From: Liolophura sinensis
Taxonomy: Eukaryota; Mollusca; Polyplacophora; Chitonida; Chitonidae
Reading direction: 5' to 3'
Assembly: GCF_032854445.1 (NCBI RefSeq)
Contig: NC_088302.1
Span: 44,556,645-44,620,644 of the forward strand
Length of the DNA stretch: 64,000 nt
Both the position numbers and the translations under genes were made by a program. The notes beneath the pieces are model-generated. The model searched no databases, was not told where the DNA came from, and saw only the letters and a program-made list of their open reading frames with translations. Positions 50,402 to 60,922 of the stretch are shown here, in pieces. Positions within the stretch are counted from its first letter, which is position 1. Every line of letters begins with the position of its first letter.

Positions 50402-50757
50402 AATGAATGACTAAATGCTTGGGATTTAACGTCGTACTTTTTTCAGTCATATGACAACGAGAATCATTAGGTGTGCACAGATTTTGTTTTCTTTTATCAG
50501 GACGAGTCCATGCTACCAAAGTGCTGCCTCTAATGAAGTATAATGCCGAAGAGACCAGACATGAGACCCCACCCAATCACATGATACTGACATCAGGCCA
50601 ACCAGTCATGTTTCCTTGCTCTAACCTCTTAGTGCTGAGCGTTAAGCGAGGCAGTAGCAAGTACCATTTTTAAAGTCTTTGGTATAACGGGGCCCGGGTA
50701 TAATCCCTGGGTCTCCCGACTTCGAGATGGACGCTCTAACTAAGGGCCTGGATGTTA
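50402..50757 (-). mobile_element. SINE-B copy 2, reverse
   Basis: Read on the minus strand it has head GTTAGAGCGTCCATCTCGAA then TCGGGAGACCC, a body with TACTGCCTCGCTTAACGCTC and TCATGTGATTGGGTGGGGT, and a tail GTACGACGTTAAATCCCAAG. It matches the copies at 22990 and 52351. Confidence 0.8.
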
Positions 50758-52350
50758 CAGTGAGCCATCCCTTAAACCATCTGATCTAGTGAGTGGCCGT
50801 GTATGGCATTAAAGAACAATCAGATATAAATAAATAAATGAATAACTATAGCGACATGACAATATTCATGGTTAACGGCATGACAAATTAGCAACAATAT
50901 TGGAAGGCTTGTCAACGTGGAATCTGTACAAAATCAGATACTTAAGCCTTATGACCGTAACTACGCACCAGAAATTTAAAACATATGAGAACAAACGACG
51001 ATGTTGGTAATCCGTACCAAACTATATTTTACTGTATAATCTGTATTGTTTTAGCCCTGTTCAACCCGCTCTGGCTCCTGAAGTAAAACTTAATGTTTAT
51101 TTATGCCGCACGATTTTTGTGGACATGCCTTCTTACGCTTCGACGGAGCTGCTCAAAGTTGTTGGTTTTATTTTGAGGGATGGTGTACTTGATCGTGGGA
51201 ACAGCTTTGAAATGTGCATGCACGAATCCAGAGCACTCATTTTGTCTTCGTGTTGAATATACGTACCGGTACATAGAACATCAGATTTTGAAGCAGGCTT
51301 GACAACGTACGCCACTGGCACACCAGCCTTACTGTTTATCATCAGCAGTAACACAAAACCCACGTTTGATAACACTGAAGACTGCTCTGTTAGACGAGAC
51401 ACAAGGGACGGCGCAGACAAACCATAAATCAAAATGAAAGCATAAAATCAAAGCTATCTGTCGCGGTGATCTATGTTCATCCGTCAGCTCTAAATTACTT
51501 TCCTAATCAGCAGTTAAATAAATAACAGAGTTTTTAGCGATGATCTTCTTGTACGGTCAGTTTTGTACCCGCGCGAATTTTGCTCTAGTCTTCGCGTCTG
51601 TAATAGTTAAAGCAGTTCTGTAGGGATGCCATATATGGAGATAAAATGGGGATGTAGGTGACAAAGACACCGTGCAAACAAAAGCATTTGTTACCATAGT
51701 CCATGCACATCTGCCGACCGTTGAAAACCACGTCAACAGTAGCAGTAATTGTGTGCGTATTGAAGAACCTTTTCAGCTGCTATTTGTTTTTCACAGCATG
51801 AAAACAAAGCACGGCGTGGAAAGTTGTTATAGGTAGCGCAAAACACATGGTAACCAAGGTGGATTGATTGGTGTAGAGCTTGTGTAATGGGGTGTGGTAG
51901 AAATACTCCGTTACCTGTTCTCATCGACGTATTGGTAGACTGTAGACTGATTGTACATTTAGAAGAGCCCGTGTATTTGCCTTATGGCTATCTCAACAGA
52001 GATGAGCAGCAAATCTAGATTACAGATACCGTATTTCAGCAGTACAGATACCTCATACACTGTTTGTCTAACAAACAAGACCCTTTAAACTAAGTAATTT
52101 CCATATTTAGTGACACAGGTGTAGATTATCCTTCTATACTTCCTGTTACGTCTGCTGCTGGATTATTGATTACAGCCAAAGTGCTGCCAGAGCGGCTCAT
52201 TTGTATCATGATTGAGAAGTTTGAACTCTTTCTACTATCCGCTGATACTTCAGTAAATAATGCTCTCCCTGAGGTATCTGTGTGAAGAGTATGCAGCTAG
52301 TTTTGGACGCTTATGTTTATTCCAATTGGCATTGCATGTACGATCACTTT
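50758..52350. other. Intergenic DNA with a possible SINE tail
   Basis: GTATGGCATTAAAGAACAAT followed by AAATAAATAAATG (50803-50840) resembles a SINE tail. The 99-codon minus-strand frame at 51133-51432 is not recognised. I see no gene. Confidence 0.4.
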
Positions 52351-52700
52351 GGTGGCCTAGTCTTTAGAGAGTCCACCTCTACTTTCGACTCGGGATAAAA
52401 CCTGGTTCGGGTCACACCAAATACTTTAGAAATGTTACCTGTTGCTGCCTCGCTTGGCTCACCACTGACATGGCATATAATATTACCCCCAGTATATGTG
52501 TTGGCGCTCACCACTGACAGGTTAGAGGGAGGACACAAGACTGGTTGGCCCAGTGTCAGTATAATGTGATTGGGTGGAGTGTGATGCCTGATGACTTCGG
52601 CATGTTGTTTCAGTGGCGGCAGGACTTTGACGACATAGTCTCGCGTTGGAAGACATAGAAGTGAAAATCATATGGCGTTAAACACCAATAAATGATTGAA
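52351..52700 (+). mobile_element. SINE-B copy 3, with internal insertion
   Basis: Head, body and tail follow the SINE-B pattern (ACCTGTTGCTGCCTCGCTTG, TATAATGTGATTGGGTGGAG, TATGGCGTTAAACACCAATA). Inside it, about 36 bp (52470-52506) are inserted between two copies of GCTCACCACTGACA. Confidence 0.8.
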
Positions 52701-52841
52701 TCAATGAAATTCCATCTGCAATCGATGTCTTTTATTGAAGGTGTAGGTTTCTTTTCTGATGTCTGGTTTCATGTGTATTTGTAGACCTGTAGAGACTTGC
52801 AGCTGGATCCATCTGATATAGACTTTGTCGGACTTGCTGTA

Positions 52842-52915
52842 AATAATAATGTTAATTCTGATAACAATGATGATAATTATAATGATAGTAATAATAATAA
52901 TAAAAACCAGCAATG
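52842..52915. repeat. Imperfect AAT/GAT microsatellite
   Basis: Runs of AAT, GATAAT and AATAATAATAAT lie within AT-rich DNA. Confidence 0.7.
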
Positions 52916-53998
52916 TACCTGTGTGTATCACGTGCTACTCCATGCACAATCAAGGACAAGATCAACGATGTCTCTATGCAAACAGGCCTATGACGTCTCT
53001 TTAATTCTGTTACATGGTTCATGGTACTTCAGTATTGGTAGCTCGTCACATGTCATAATGCCCAGCTTCAGTTCTAAATGAATGAATGCATGCTTGTGGT
53101 TAATCAGCAGTTACACTATATCGTTGTGCGAGCACGTAATGCTGACGAGACGTTTACTTGGTTAATATGTATGCCCTCTGGTGTCTGGTTGCCATGGTAA
53201 GTTAGAATGGCATATAATATTACACCCAGTATATGTGTTATATATTTCCGAAAATAAGACTAGAATAGACCAGGAATATAAAAAGTCTTTATAAAGAAAA
53301 TTAAAATTGAGTTGCTATAAATCACAAGGAGGGGTACTCAGTAATAGCGCACAATGAAAAGACAAAGAGAATCGGCACGCATGAATGAAGCGTTGCTATG
53401 GATTATTTGCGATTATAAGGTCAATTTAGTACACGGTAGACATCTGCTGTCCAATGCCGACTTAATGGCGAAGCGCGGGGCTGATATACTCAATGTTTAA
53501 TCGATTCGCTGCAACCTCTCAAACCTCCTCTAGACAGATAGACTAAGGTTCTGCTCGTTACCCTCTGGGTGTATTTACGCGCAGACCGCCATGACCTTTG
53601 TATCATCCTGAATGTGCGTGTACGGTGTGTCGGGGGTGGGGGTGTTGGTGATGTTGGGTGTTTGTAGGGGATGAGGCAACGAGAAACAGTTTGCTATATA
53701 GAGGACACAGGAAAGCAGCATAATACTTGCCGGATTAAAGATGGAGATTACACATGTCAGACCTGATATACGCCCAGATGGAAGACCACCGTGTAATTAA
53801 GGGTGATCAACTGATGGAACAGTCGTGCATAAATGTTCTTCCGTGTTGTCTCAGCAAAACTGTAGAATGTCTATCCTTGAAAGTATTGTGTTTATTGAAT
53901 ACCAGTTTTATGCTTTTTATTCCAGACATGCAGTTCTGTAAATCCCTCTCCATGTTTTGGTTCGTTGGTCATTTGTGCAGTTTTTAACATCCTATCTT
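52916..53998. other. Intergenic DNA, nothing recognised
   Basis: It contains a second copy of the 34-bp segment found in SINE-B copy 3 (53207-53240) and a G-rich patch at 53628-53645. No gene is apparent. Confidence 0.4.
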
Positions 53999-54088
53999 TT
54001 ATTTATTTATTTATTTATTTGATTGGTGTTTTACGTCGTACTCAAGAGCATTTCACTTATACCACGACGGCCAGCATTATAGTTCGGC
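53999..54088 (-). mobile_element. SINE-A, reverse, tail and partial body
   Basis: (TTTA)n is followed by GATTGGTGTTTTACGTCGTA, CTCAAGAGCATTTCACTTAT and CGACGGCCAGCATTATAG. It is heavily 5'-truncated. Confidence 0.85.
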
Positions 54089-54834
54089 TACAAGCTGCGA
54101 CTCACGCATGGTGCAAAAATGAACCCCTCGATCAAGGCCATTTTGAAGAACACCCTCTCAACAACAGCACCAACGTCGTCATGACCGTCCTCTTATAGAG
54201 ATGCTCATTGCAGCCAAAACTTCCAAGGAGAAATCTGGGGAAACAAGTGTCTTTTGAACACCCCTTAATCTTCCCTCTCGTTAACTTACAGCTTTATACA
54301 GTGTGATCCAAGTTACAAAATAGCCCATGCTGGAAGAAAAATAAAAGTAAATGGGCATTGTTAACTGATTTCACTTTCGTTACATTTCCTAATATGGTAC
54401 TCGCTGGAATAGATTCAGTCATCGTCTGACAACAACCTCATTTTTTCTGATAGATTACTCCGTTGCATAAAATGACATATGTCCTTTGAAGAAATGAAAT
54501 GATTTATGTCAATAAATGCCCCAAAAAACCAACGGAATAATTGTTTCCACTGTGTGTTTAAATCAATGTCACGAGCTTTCGGTGCCATACATACATTTTT
54601 TATATATCTAAATAAAGTGGCCGTAAACGTTGGTGCAAAAAAAAAAGAAGAAACAGTGGGAAATATATCATTATATACACAAGATGGATCAAATTTCACA
54701 TAAACAAAGTTGTTTCTGTGTTGTTTATCATTGTAAATACCTGGGTCATGATAGAAAATATTCCCTCCTGCTAAATATTTAGTTTTCAGCATAGTTTCTT
54801 ATCAAATTGCCTCACGAAGACTTTCAATGAAACC

Positions 54835-55345
54835 ATGGTTTCTTATTATTTCTTCCACCAAATCTCAAAATCAACAGTTCTGCCTCGCTCTACCACCTTA
54901 ACTGACACTATCTTTATTAACTTTCACCATGATCATCTTTTGCCTAAAAATCTGACATCACTGACCATTCTCCAATATTCCACATTCCTAAAATTTCGTA
55001 CCCACTCAAAGCATCAATGGACACTATAAGTATTAAGAGGTTTGCTGATACCGAACAGGAAACCTTTAAACAATACATTCAACAAATTAACGTATTGGGA
55101 CGACCCTGTCTAACCACCCGAAATCCCCCTTAGCTACTGGATTAGATGGCATCCGGGCGTCTATACGAAACAAGTTTCTCCTTTCATATTTTTACCATTA
55201 AGACACATAATTAATCTTTCTTTCACGTGTGGAACGTTCCCTCACTGCTTTAAAGCCGATAAAGTTTCTCCAATTTACAAAACTGGCAAAACTGGTCGAA
55301 AATTATAGACCAATATCCGTTTCACCATGCATTTTCATGAAGTGG
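54835..55345 (+). pseudogene. Decayed LINE reverse transcriptase fragment
   Basis: The conceptual fragments TTLTDTIFINF, PLATGLDGIRAS (about 55127-55160), LSFTCGTFPHCFKADKVSPI (about 55210-55275) and NYRPISVSP (55301-55327) match, in order, the linker and N-terminal reverse transcriptase motifs of non-LTR retrotransposons. They are spread over different frames with stop codons between them, so the copy is dead. No catalytic FADD-type box is present; the element is truncated on both sides. The family (jockey, RTE or CR1-like) cannot be decided. Confidence 0.65.
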
Positions 55346-56745
55346 TAGACATCAAGGTCCGTAAACAGTACAACACAACTAGCTGAGGTATGTAATAACT
55401 TTATTGTGTACACATAAGGTTAAGGTTTCTCCACACCATTCAACACTGAAAATTATGTATGGAAAAATGAAAGCAAAAATTTGCAAATATGATTTTTATG
55501 ATAAACTACATTAAAACTTGTTCTTTGGCACAAGGGAAAATGGAGTATTAAGCGCGATCGGTTCTATGGAATTCTGGAAATTGGGATATTTAGTGTCATC
55601 AGACGTGTGGCGTAAGGGAGATATTGGGAGAGTTTAGTGTGTGTTTGGAAACCGTTTATTTATTACACCATTAGTGACCAACAAATGAAACAACTACATA
55701 CTTCTGTCCTCTATGCTTGATGGCACTTTTTACCACTATTATACTGGCTGATTGGTGCTGTCAAACCCATACAGAATCTATGGCCCAAAAAATTGTTTTC
55801 TCACAAAAAGAGGCACCCTTTACTAGCTCAACGGTACAACAAAATGACGTATAACAAAGGTGTAAACACATGTAGTACGTGAGAGCTGTGAAGATATTTC
55901 GAACTGAACATGTTTTGTTGTGTTGAACAATGAGGCTTGGAACAAGTTCTTTTAACTATCTCTTTCACTAAAGATTTTTTCTCAAGTGTCTCTCTTTTAG
56001 TGATAATGAAACCGTCAAATAAAGGCAGATTTTATATACCCAAAAAATTATCAACTACGAAAAACATGTTTGTTTTTATTGCTTGCTTAACTCTCCAAGG
56101 AGCTGTTAATTACCTTGCTTTGAGAGAGAGAGCTACAGAGATAAAAATCGAGCGATGACTAGCTGAGAAGCATAGAGCCGAGTGAATTTAGTGGCGGTTA
56201 GTCTTCGATTAGATTGATTGTTGAACAAATGGCTGTAAAATTGCGACTTACGAGGTTGGGTATTAACTGTGCTCTACTTGTCCAATATTTGCTGCATTCA
56301 ATCTGCCAGGATGCGAAGATATCGACGGCCCCCATTCACGCGTTGTTCTCAATGTCGTTATCGTGAAATAAATGAAACTGTCAATAATCAAAGTTCTTTG
56401 GTTCGAGCGTTGCCATAGAGCCCGAAACAATGTTCAGTTTGATTTGTTGACAATCAACTTCAAACTGCTTAGAATTCCTCCGCGCTTCAGTTCATGCGCA
56501 AAAGGTACGTTATGATCTACCGGGTGGAGACAATGACGGCAAGAGTTGTCTCCACTTCCACCGATCATCGCTAATTTGTCTCCATGATTATCGACTTGCT
56601 GCGTGTGTTACGCACGTATCTTTAACTGTTGTATTCTGATGATATTTTGGCAACACGACATATTATTTTTCTTCTGTTAAAAGAGATTAATAATAATTCT
56701 ATGGAAACACTGATTACCAAAATGTTCGAGTGTTTTACAATATGA
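55346..56745. other. Intergenic DNA, nothing recognised
   Basis: There are short open frames only, without recognisable domains. Confidence 0.4.
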
Positions 56746-57480
56746 AAATGGCTGATGATTTCCTAGATCATCAATGTGAACATATCTAATGGCATGGCAG
56801 ACGGTGTCCCAGATCACCAATGTGAACATGGTTGATGTTGTTCCAGATTATCAGCAATGTTCCTTAGGTCATCAATGTGAACATGGAACATGTGTTCCAG
56901 ATCTTCAATGTGAACATGGCTGATGGTGTCACAGATCATCAGTGTGAACATGGCTGATGGTGTCACAGATCATCAGTTTGAACATTGCTGATTATGTCCC
57001 AGGTCATCACTGTTAACATGGCTCGTGTCCCAGATCATCAATGTGAACATGGCTCATGTGTCCCAGATCATCAATGTGACCATACCTGATGGTGTCCCAG
57101 GTCATCAGCCTAAACATGGCTGATGGTGTCCCAGATCATCAATGTGAACATGACTCATATCCCAGGTCATCACTGTTAACATGGCTCGTGCCCCCAGATC
57201 ATCAATGTGAACATGTCTGACTGTGTCCCAGATTGTCAGTCTAAACATAGCTGATGGTGTCCCAGATCATCAATGTGAACCTGACTCATCTACTCCAGAT
57301 CATCAATGGCAGACGTGTCCCAGATCATCAATGTGAACATGGCTGATGGTGTCCCAGATCATCAATGTGAACATGACTCATCTTCTCCAGATCATCTATG
57401 TAAACATGGCTGATGGTGTCCACATCATTTATGTAAACATCGCTGATTGTGTCGTAAATCATCAACATGAACATGAATAA
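56745..57480. repeat. Imperfect tandem repeat, unit about 34 bp
   Basis: The pattern CCCAGATCATCAATGTGAAC - ATGGCTGATGGTGT recurs roughly 20 times with substitutions and small deletions; some units are fused or shortened. CpG is almost absent. Confidence 0.85.
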
Positions 57481-59381
57481 CGGTGTTTCAAATGTCGGCT
57501 TTCAAACAAAACTTTGTTATGACATTGTTATGGTTTGATATAGGACCTCCTCCGTGGAATGGAAAGATATCACTTTGGATTGATATGATATTACCATGGT
57601 TTGACAAGATTACTGTTAGGTACGGTTTGACCATCACTTCAGTGTAGACCTTATGGTCTGACTTGTCATTGCCATCGTTTTACTCTTCTCTGGCATGGTT
57701 TGATTTGTAGAAACCATGGTTTAATCATCTTTGCTATGTTTTGAATCAATGTTGCAATGTCTTGAATCATTGTTACCCTTATATGTTTCTGTAAGAATTT
57801 GGCTTGACTGCTTCGCACAGTGTCAAACTGTTGATGATCGGATTCGATTAAACTTGATTGATTCGTCATACTGAAGAATTGTTTCCTTATACGATGTCGG
57901 TCAGAACAATAGGATGGAGGAATCGTAGAGGCCGGAATATACCACCGACCTTTGGTAAATCATACTGGTGAATTTTTCTACGTGTGACATAAAAAAACAA
58001 GTGGTCTTCACGGAATTACCTGAAAGACTATACAAAAAAAAATCAACACCGTCGACCTCTTATTGCTACCAAGGCTCCAAGTGCATCAATGGAATAGATG
58101 ATTTGGCAATGTGATGGCGATTGGAAATCACAGTGAAGCTGGCACAAAAGCGATGCATGGAAGTCTTACTTAAATCAGACGACAGAGAACAAAAACACGA
58201 CTTCTGCGTAATTTACTTACAGAGGTGACACTTCCTCTTCCCGTCAGGTACATGACTACCATCTTGTTAGATTGTTCATTATCTATTAAGTACATGGACA
58301 AACTGTTTATAATTTTTATCTTTCGTTATACTCGCCATAAAGTTTTTTCGAAACAGTTATTGCAGCTTCTTGTTATCATGTTGCATAGGTGACCTATTCA
58401 GTTCCATGATCTTTCATGACATGCACTGAGTCTATGTAAAATCTTTATTTATTTATTTATTTATTCATTTGAATTATGCTTCGAACATATGCAAATATTT
58501 TATGATACCTATATTTTAATCATATAATGCCGATGAAACCAGGCGAGGAAACCAACTCATGTCAGTCATGTATGTCAATTTTAAGCTGGAATAAATTGGT
58601 GATCACTCAAGGTATTGCTTAGTGAAACATAAGCGCTTGAATTCAGCCAGCAAACGTTAGATGTCATACAGCCCTACCCTAAAATATTAATAACAAGTCA
58701 TAGTATGGAACGGATATTCGGAAAATAAAGCTCAAAGCTTCTGTATTATGACTGTTTATTGTAACTTTGAAACATTTCCCTGCTAATGAAGTATGAATGT
58801 ATGTAATGAGCAATAGCATGAACAGTATTTGACTAAGCAATTGCCATAGGATTATAATAAAGCTCTCGGTCCTTTCAGTTCGCGAATGGCGTCAATCACT
58901 TAGCTTTCCTGAACACAACTATCTACTTTCGAACTCAAGACCGAAGGACAAAACACACATAATAAAGTCTGTCGGGGTCATTTAGGCTCTGATGAGCACG
59001 TCCGCCCCCACGCCATTCTGGTCTAATCTGACGTGCAAACGACGGGGTTACCAAGGCATCAAGTTTGTGATTAGTTGATGTGGTAATGTGAGTGACAAGG
59101 GCGTGAGGTCAAAATGCTCTAGCCACCGGGTAATCAGTACGTGTTTATAAATAGGTTTTGTCGTGCTTTAAAAGATATGGTAGAAGTTAATAGTACAGAT
59201 GGAGACTATGCGTTACAAATCTGGCATATATGGTTTGTGCAGATAAACCATTGTTCATCTACAATCTGTGAAGTTACGTAGGGAGTGATATTTATTCAGC
59301 TCATTTGGCTTATAATCACAAAACGTCACTCTTTTCACCAGTCATTTGCGCTATGTTGCCGCTTTGTTGCAAGCTGCGGAT
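57481..59381. other. Intergenic DNA, nothing recognised
   Basis: A local family of ATGGTTTGA-type motifs occurs at 57530-57730 and a (TTTA)n stretch at 58443-58468. No gene is apparent. Confidence 0.4.
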
Positions 59382-59506
59382 GATCGGAGGTTTCCCCCAT
59401 CTATGTCCGGTTCCCTCTCACAATGATAATGCTGACCGCGGTCGTATAAGTGACATATTCTTGAGTACGGCTTAAAACACCAATCAAATAAATAAATAAA
59501 TAAATC
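59382..59506 (+). mobile_element. SINE-A 3' fragment
   Basis: GGATGATCGGAGGTTTCCCC is followed by ATAATGCTGACCGCGGTCGT, TATTCTTGAGTACGGCTTAA and AACACCAATCAAATAAATAA. Confidence 0.8.
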
Positions 59507-59867
59507 TTTTTTCGTCGCATAATAGGGTAGTGCGTATTTATTTTGGTGCTGATTTGCGATAATTGTATTTTACAACCGTGATAATTAAAGTGACTGTAAA
59601 TCAGCGAAGAATGGATTAATATATAACCTGTCCTGAATGTAAGTGACTCCAGTAACCGTGACGTGAGTATATGAATTATAAATGCTCGTGACACATACGA
59701 GCAGACAAGCGATGTGGTCAGTGAGTGTCAATGATCATTCAAGACAGTGATCCATCGGTAACTAAGTTAGGAAATCAACATATTACAATTAAGATGGATA
59801 GTACTGTACGTCTATATTTAATATTCACTTGAAATATTAGTGAATATTAAACGTGTAACCTGGCTTT

Positions 59868-60107
59868 ATATTTATTTATTTTAATGGTGTTTAACGTCGT
59901 ACTCTAGAATATCTCTCTTATTCGACGGCGGACAGCATTATGGTGGGAGTAAACCGGGCACAGTGCGATCTTTTGCGAAATACTGGCAGGCCTTCCGGAG
60001 AGGAAACCAGCTTGGGCTGGACTTGAACTCACAGTGATCGCTTTGGCGAGAGGCTCGTGGGTCATTGCGCCGCGCTGGCAGCCTAACCACTATGCCACGA
60101 AGGCCCC
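59868..60107 (-). mobile_element. SINE-A, reverse, near full-length copy
   Basis: It runs from TTTATTTATTTTAATGGTGT through CGACGGCGGACAGCATTATG and GGGCTGGACTTGAACTCACA to a complete reversed head ending CACGAAGGCCCC. The body has a small internal deletion near the GCAACCTG segment. Confidence 0.85.
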
Positions 60108-60129
60108 ACTTAGCTTTAAGAAACTCTGG

Positions 60130-60172
60130 TCATCCCTCCGCGTTAACACGCTAACTACTAGGCCACGGAGGC
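60130..60172 (-). mobile_element. Second SINE-A head fragment, reverse
   Basis: CGCGTTAACACGCTAACTAC followed by TAGGCCACGGAGGCCCC is a separate head copy directly beside the copy at 59868-60107. Confidence 0.65.
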
Positions 60173-60239
60173 CCCACCCGGCTATAGAAAACTATGGTTA
60201 CAGATCTGGTGGATAAATTAAATACGCAGCAGTCCTGTC

Positions 60240-60318
60240 TTGCACTGGGCTACATGGGTAGACGTGGATTCAATGCCACTCTCGGATAGGGACATTCAAG
60301 ATTTCCATAAGGTACATT
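60240..60318 (+). mobile_element. SINE-C head fragment
   Basis: CTACATGGGTAGACGTGGAT followed by TCAATGCCACTCTCGG and AGATTTCC parallels the B-box region of the SINE-C copy that follows. Confidence 0.4.
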
Positions 60319-60390
60319 GTTTTCAGAACCTTAGTGGATATTAAGAAGAATAAGCTGTCAACATTGCATGCTCCTACATATATCGATTTT

Positions 60391-60733
60391 GACAACGGGA
60401 CATGGTATAGCGCTTGTCTCACGATTGCTGGGACACACGAGGGGCAGGTTCAAAACCGCCCTTAGAAAGGGGCTTGTAGATTTCCACTCTCTCACTCTTT
60501 CTTGGGCTTTCGGTGACAATAAGCGGTTGACGACCCTAGTGTGGCCGTCAGCATCGTCCAACGTTCGTTGACACCACCAATATGGTGTGTATACCTGTTC
60601 GTCACATGTGGGAAAGTACGTCAGTAACTTGTCAAAGGTCGGTGGTTTTGTCCCTTGTTTTCATCCATTTTATCGCCATTTTACACAGGGAAATTCTTGA
60701 GTATGGCCTTAAACAACAATCAAATGAATAAGT
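60391..60733 (+). mobile_element. SINE-C copy
   Basis: The tRNA-like head (ATGGTATAGCGCTTGTCTCA, then B box GGTTCAAAACC) is followed by a body with GTACGTCAGTAACTTGTCAA and a tail GAAATTCTTGAGTATGGCCT then TAAACAACAATCAAATGAAT. The tail resembles that of SINE-A, while the body is different. Confidence 0.65.
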
Positions 60734-60839
60734 AGTTAAATAACGCGGTGTCATTGTGCTATACGCTTGAAGCGATACCAACCAGGTATCTTTATGCCAG
60801 TCTTAAAATGTGATGTTATTATCCCACGTTTTTAAAGCG

Positions 60840-60922
60840 GCACCAAATGCTGGCTGCCGTCGTAAAAGTGAAATATTCTTGAGTATGGCTTAAAAAACAA
60901 ATCAAATCAAATAAATAAACAA
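60840..60922 (+). mobile_element. SINE-A 3' fragment
   Basis: CCAAATGCTGGCTGCCGTCG is followed by AGTGAAATATTCTTGAGTAT and (AAATC)n / AAATAAATAAAC. Confidence 0.8.

Noticed and set aside
51133-51432. 99-codon minus-strand frame that vaguely recalls transposase-derived proteins
   Set aside because: The resemblance was too weak to name a family, with no catalytic residues identifiable.
54415-54792. 125-codon minus-strand open frame beside the LINE relic
   Set aside because: It does not match LINE proteins or any family I recognise, and another frame on the plus strand is also open, as expected for AT-biased non-coding DNA.
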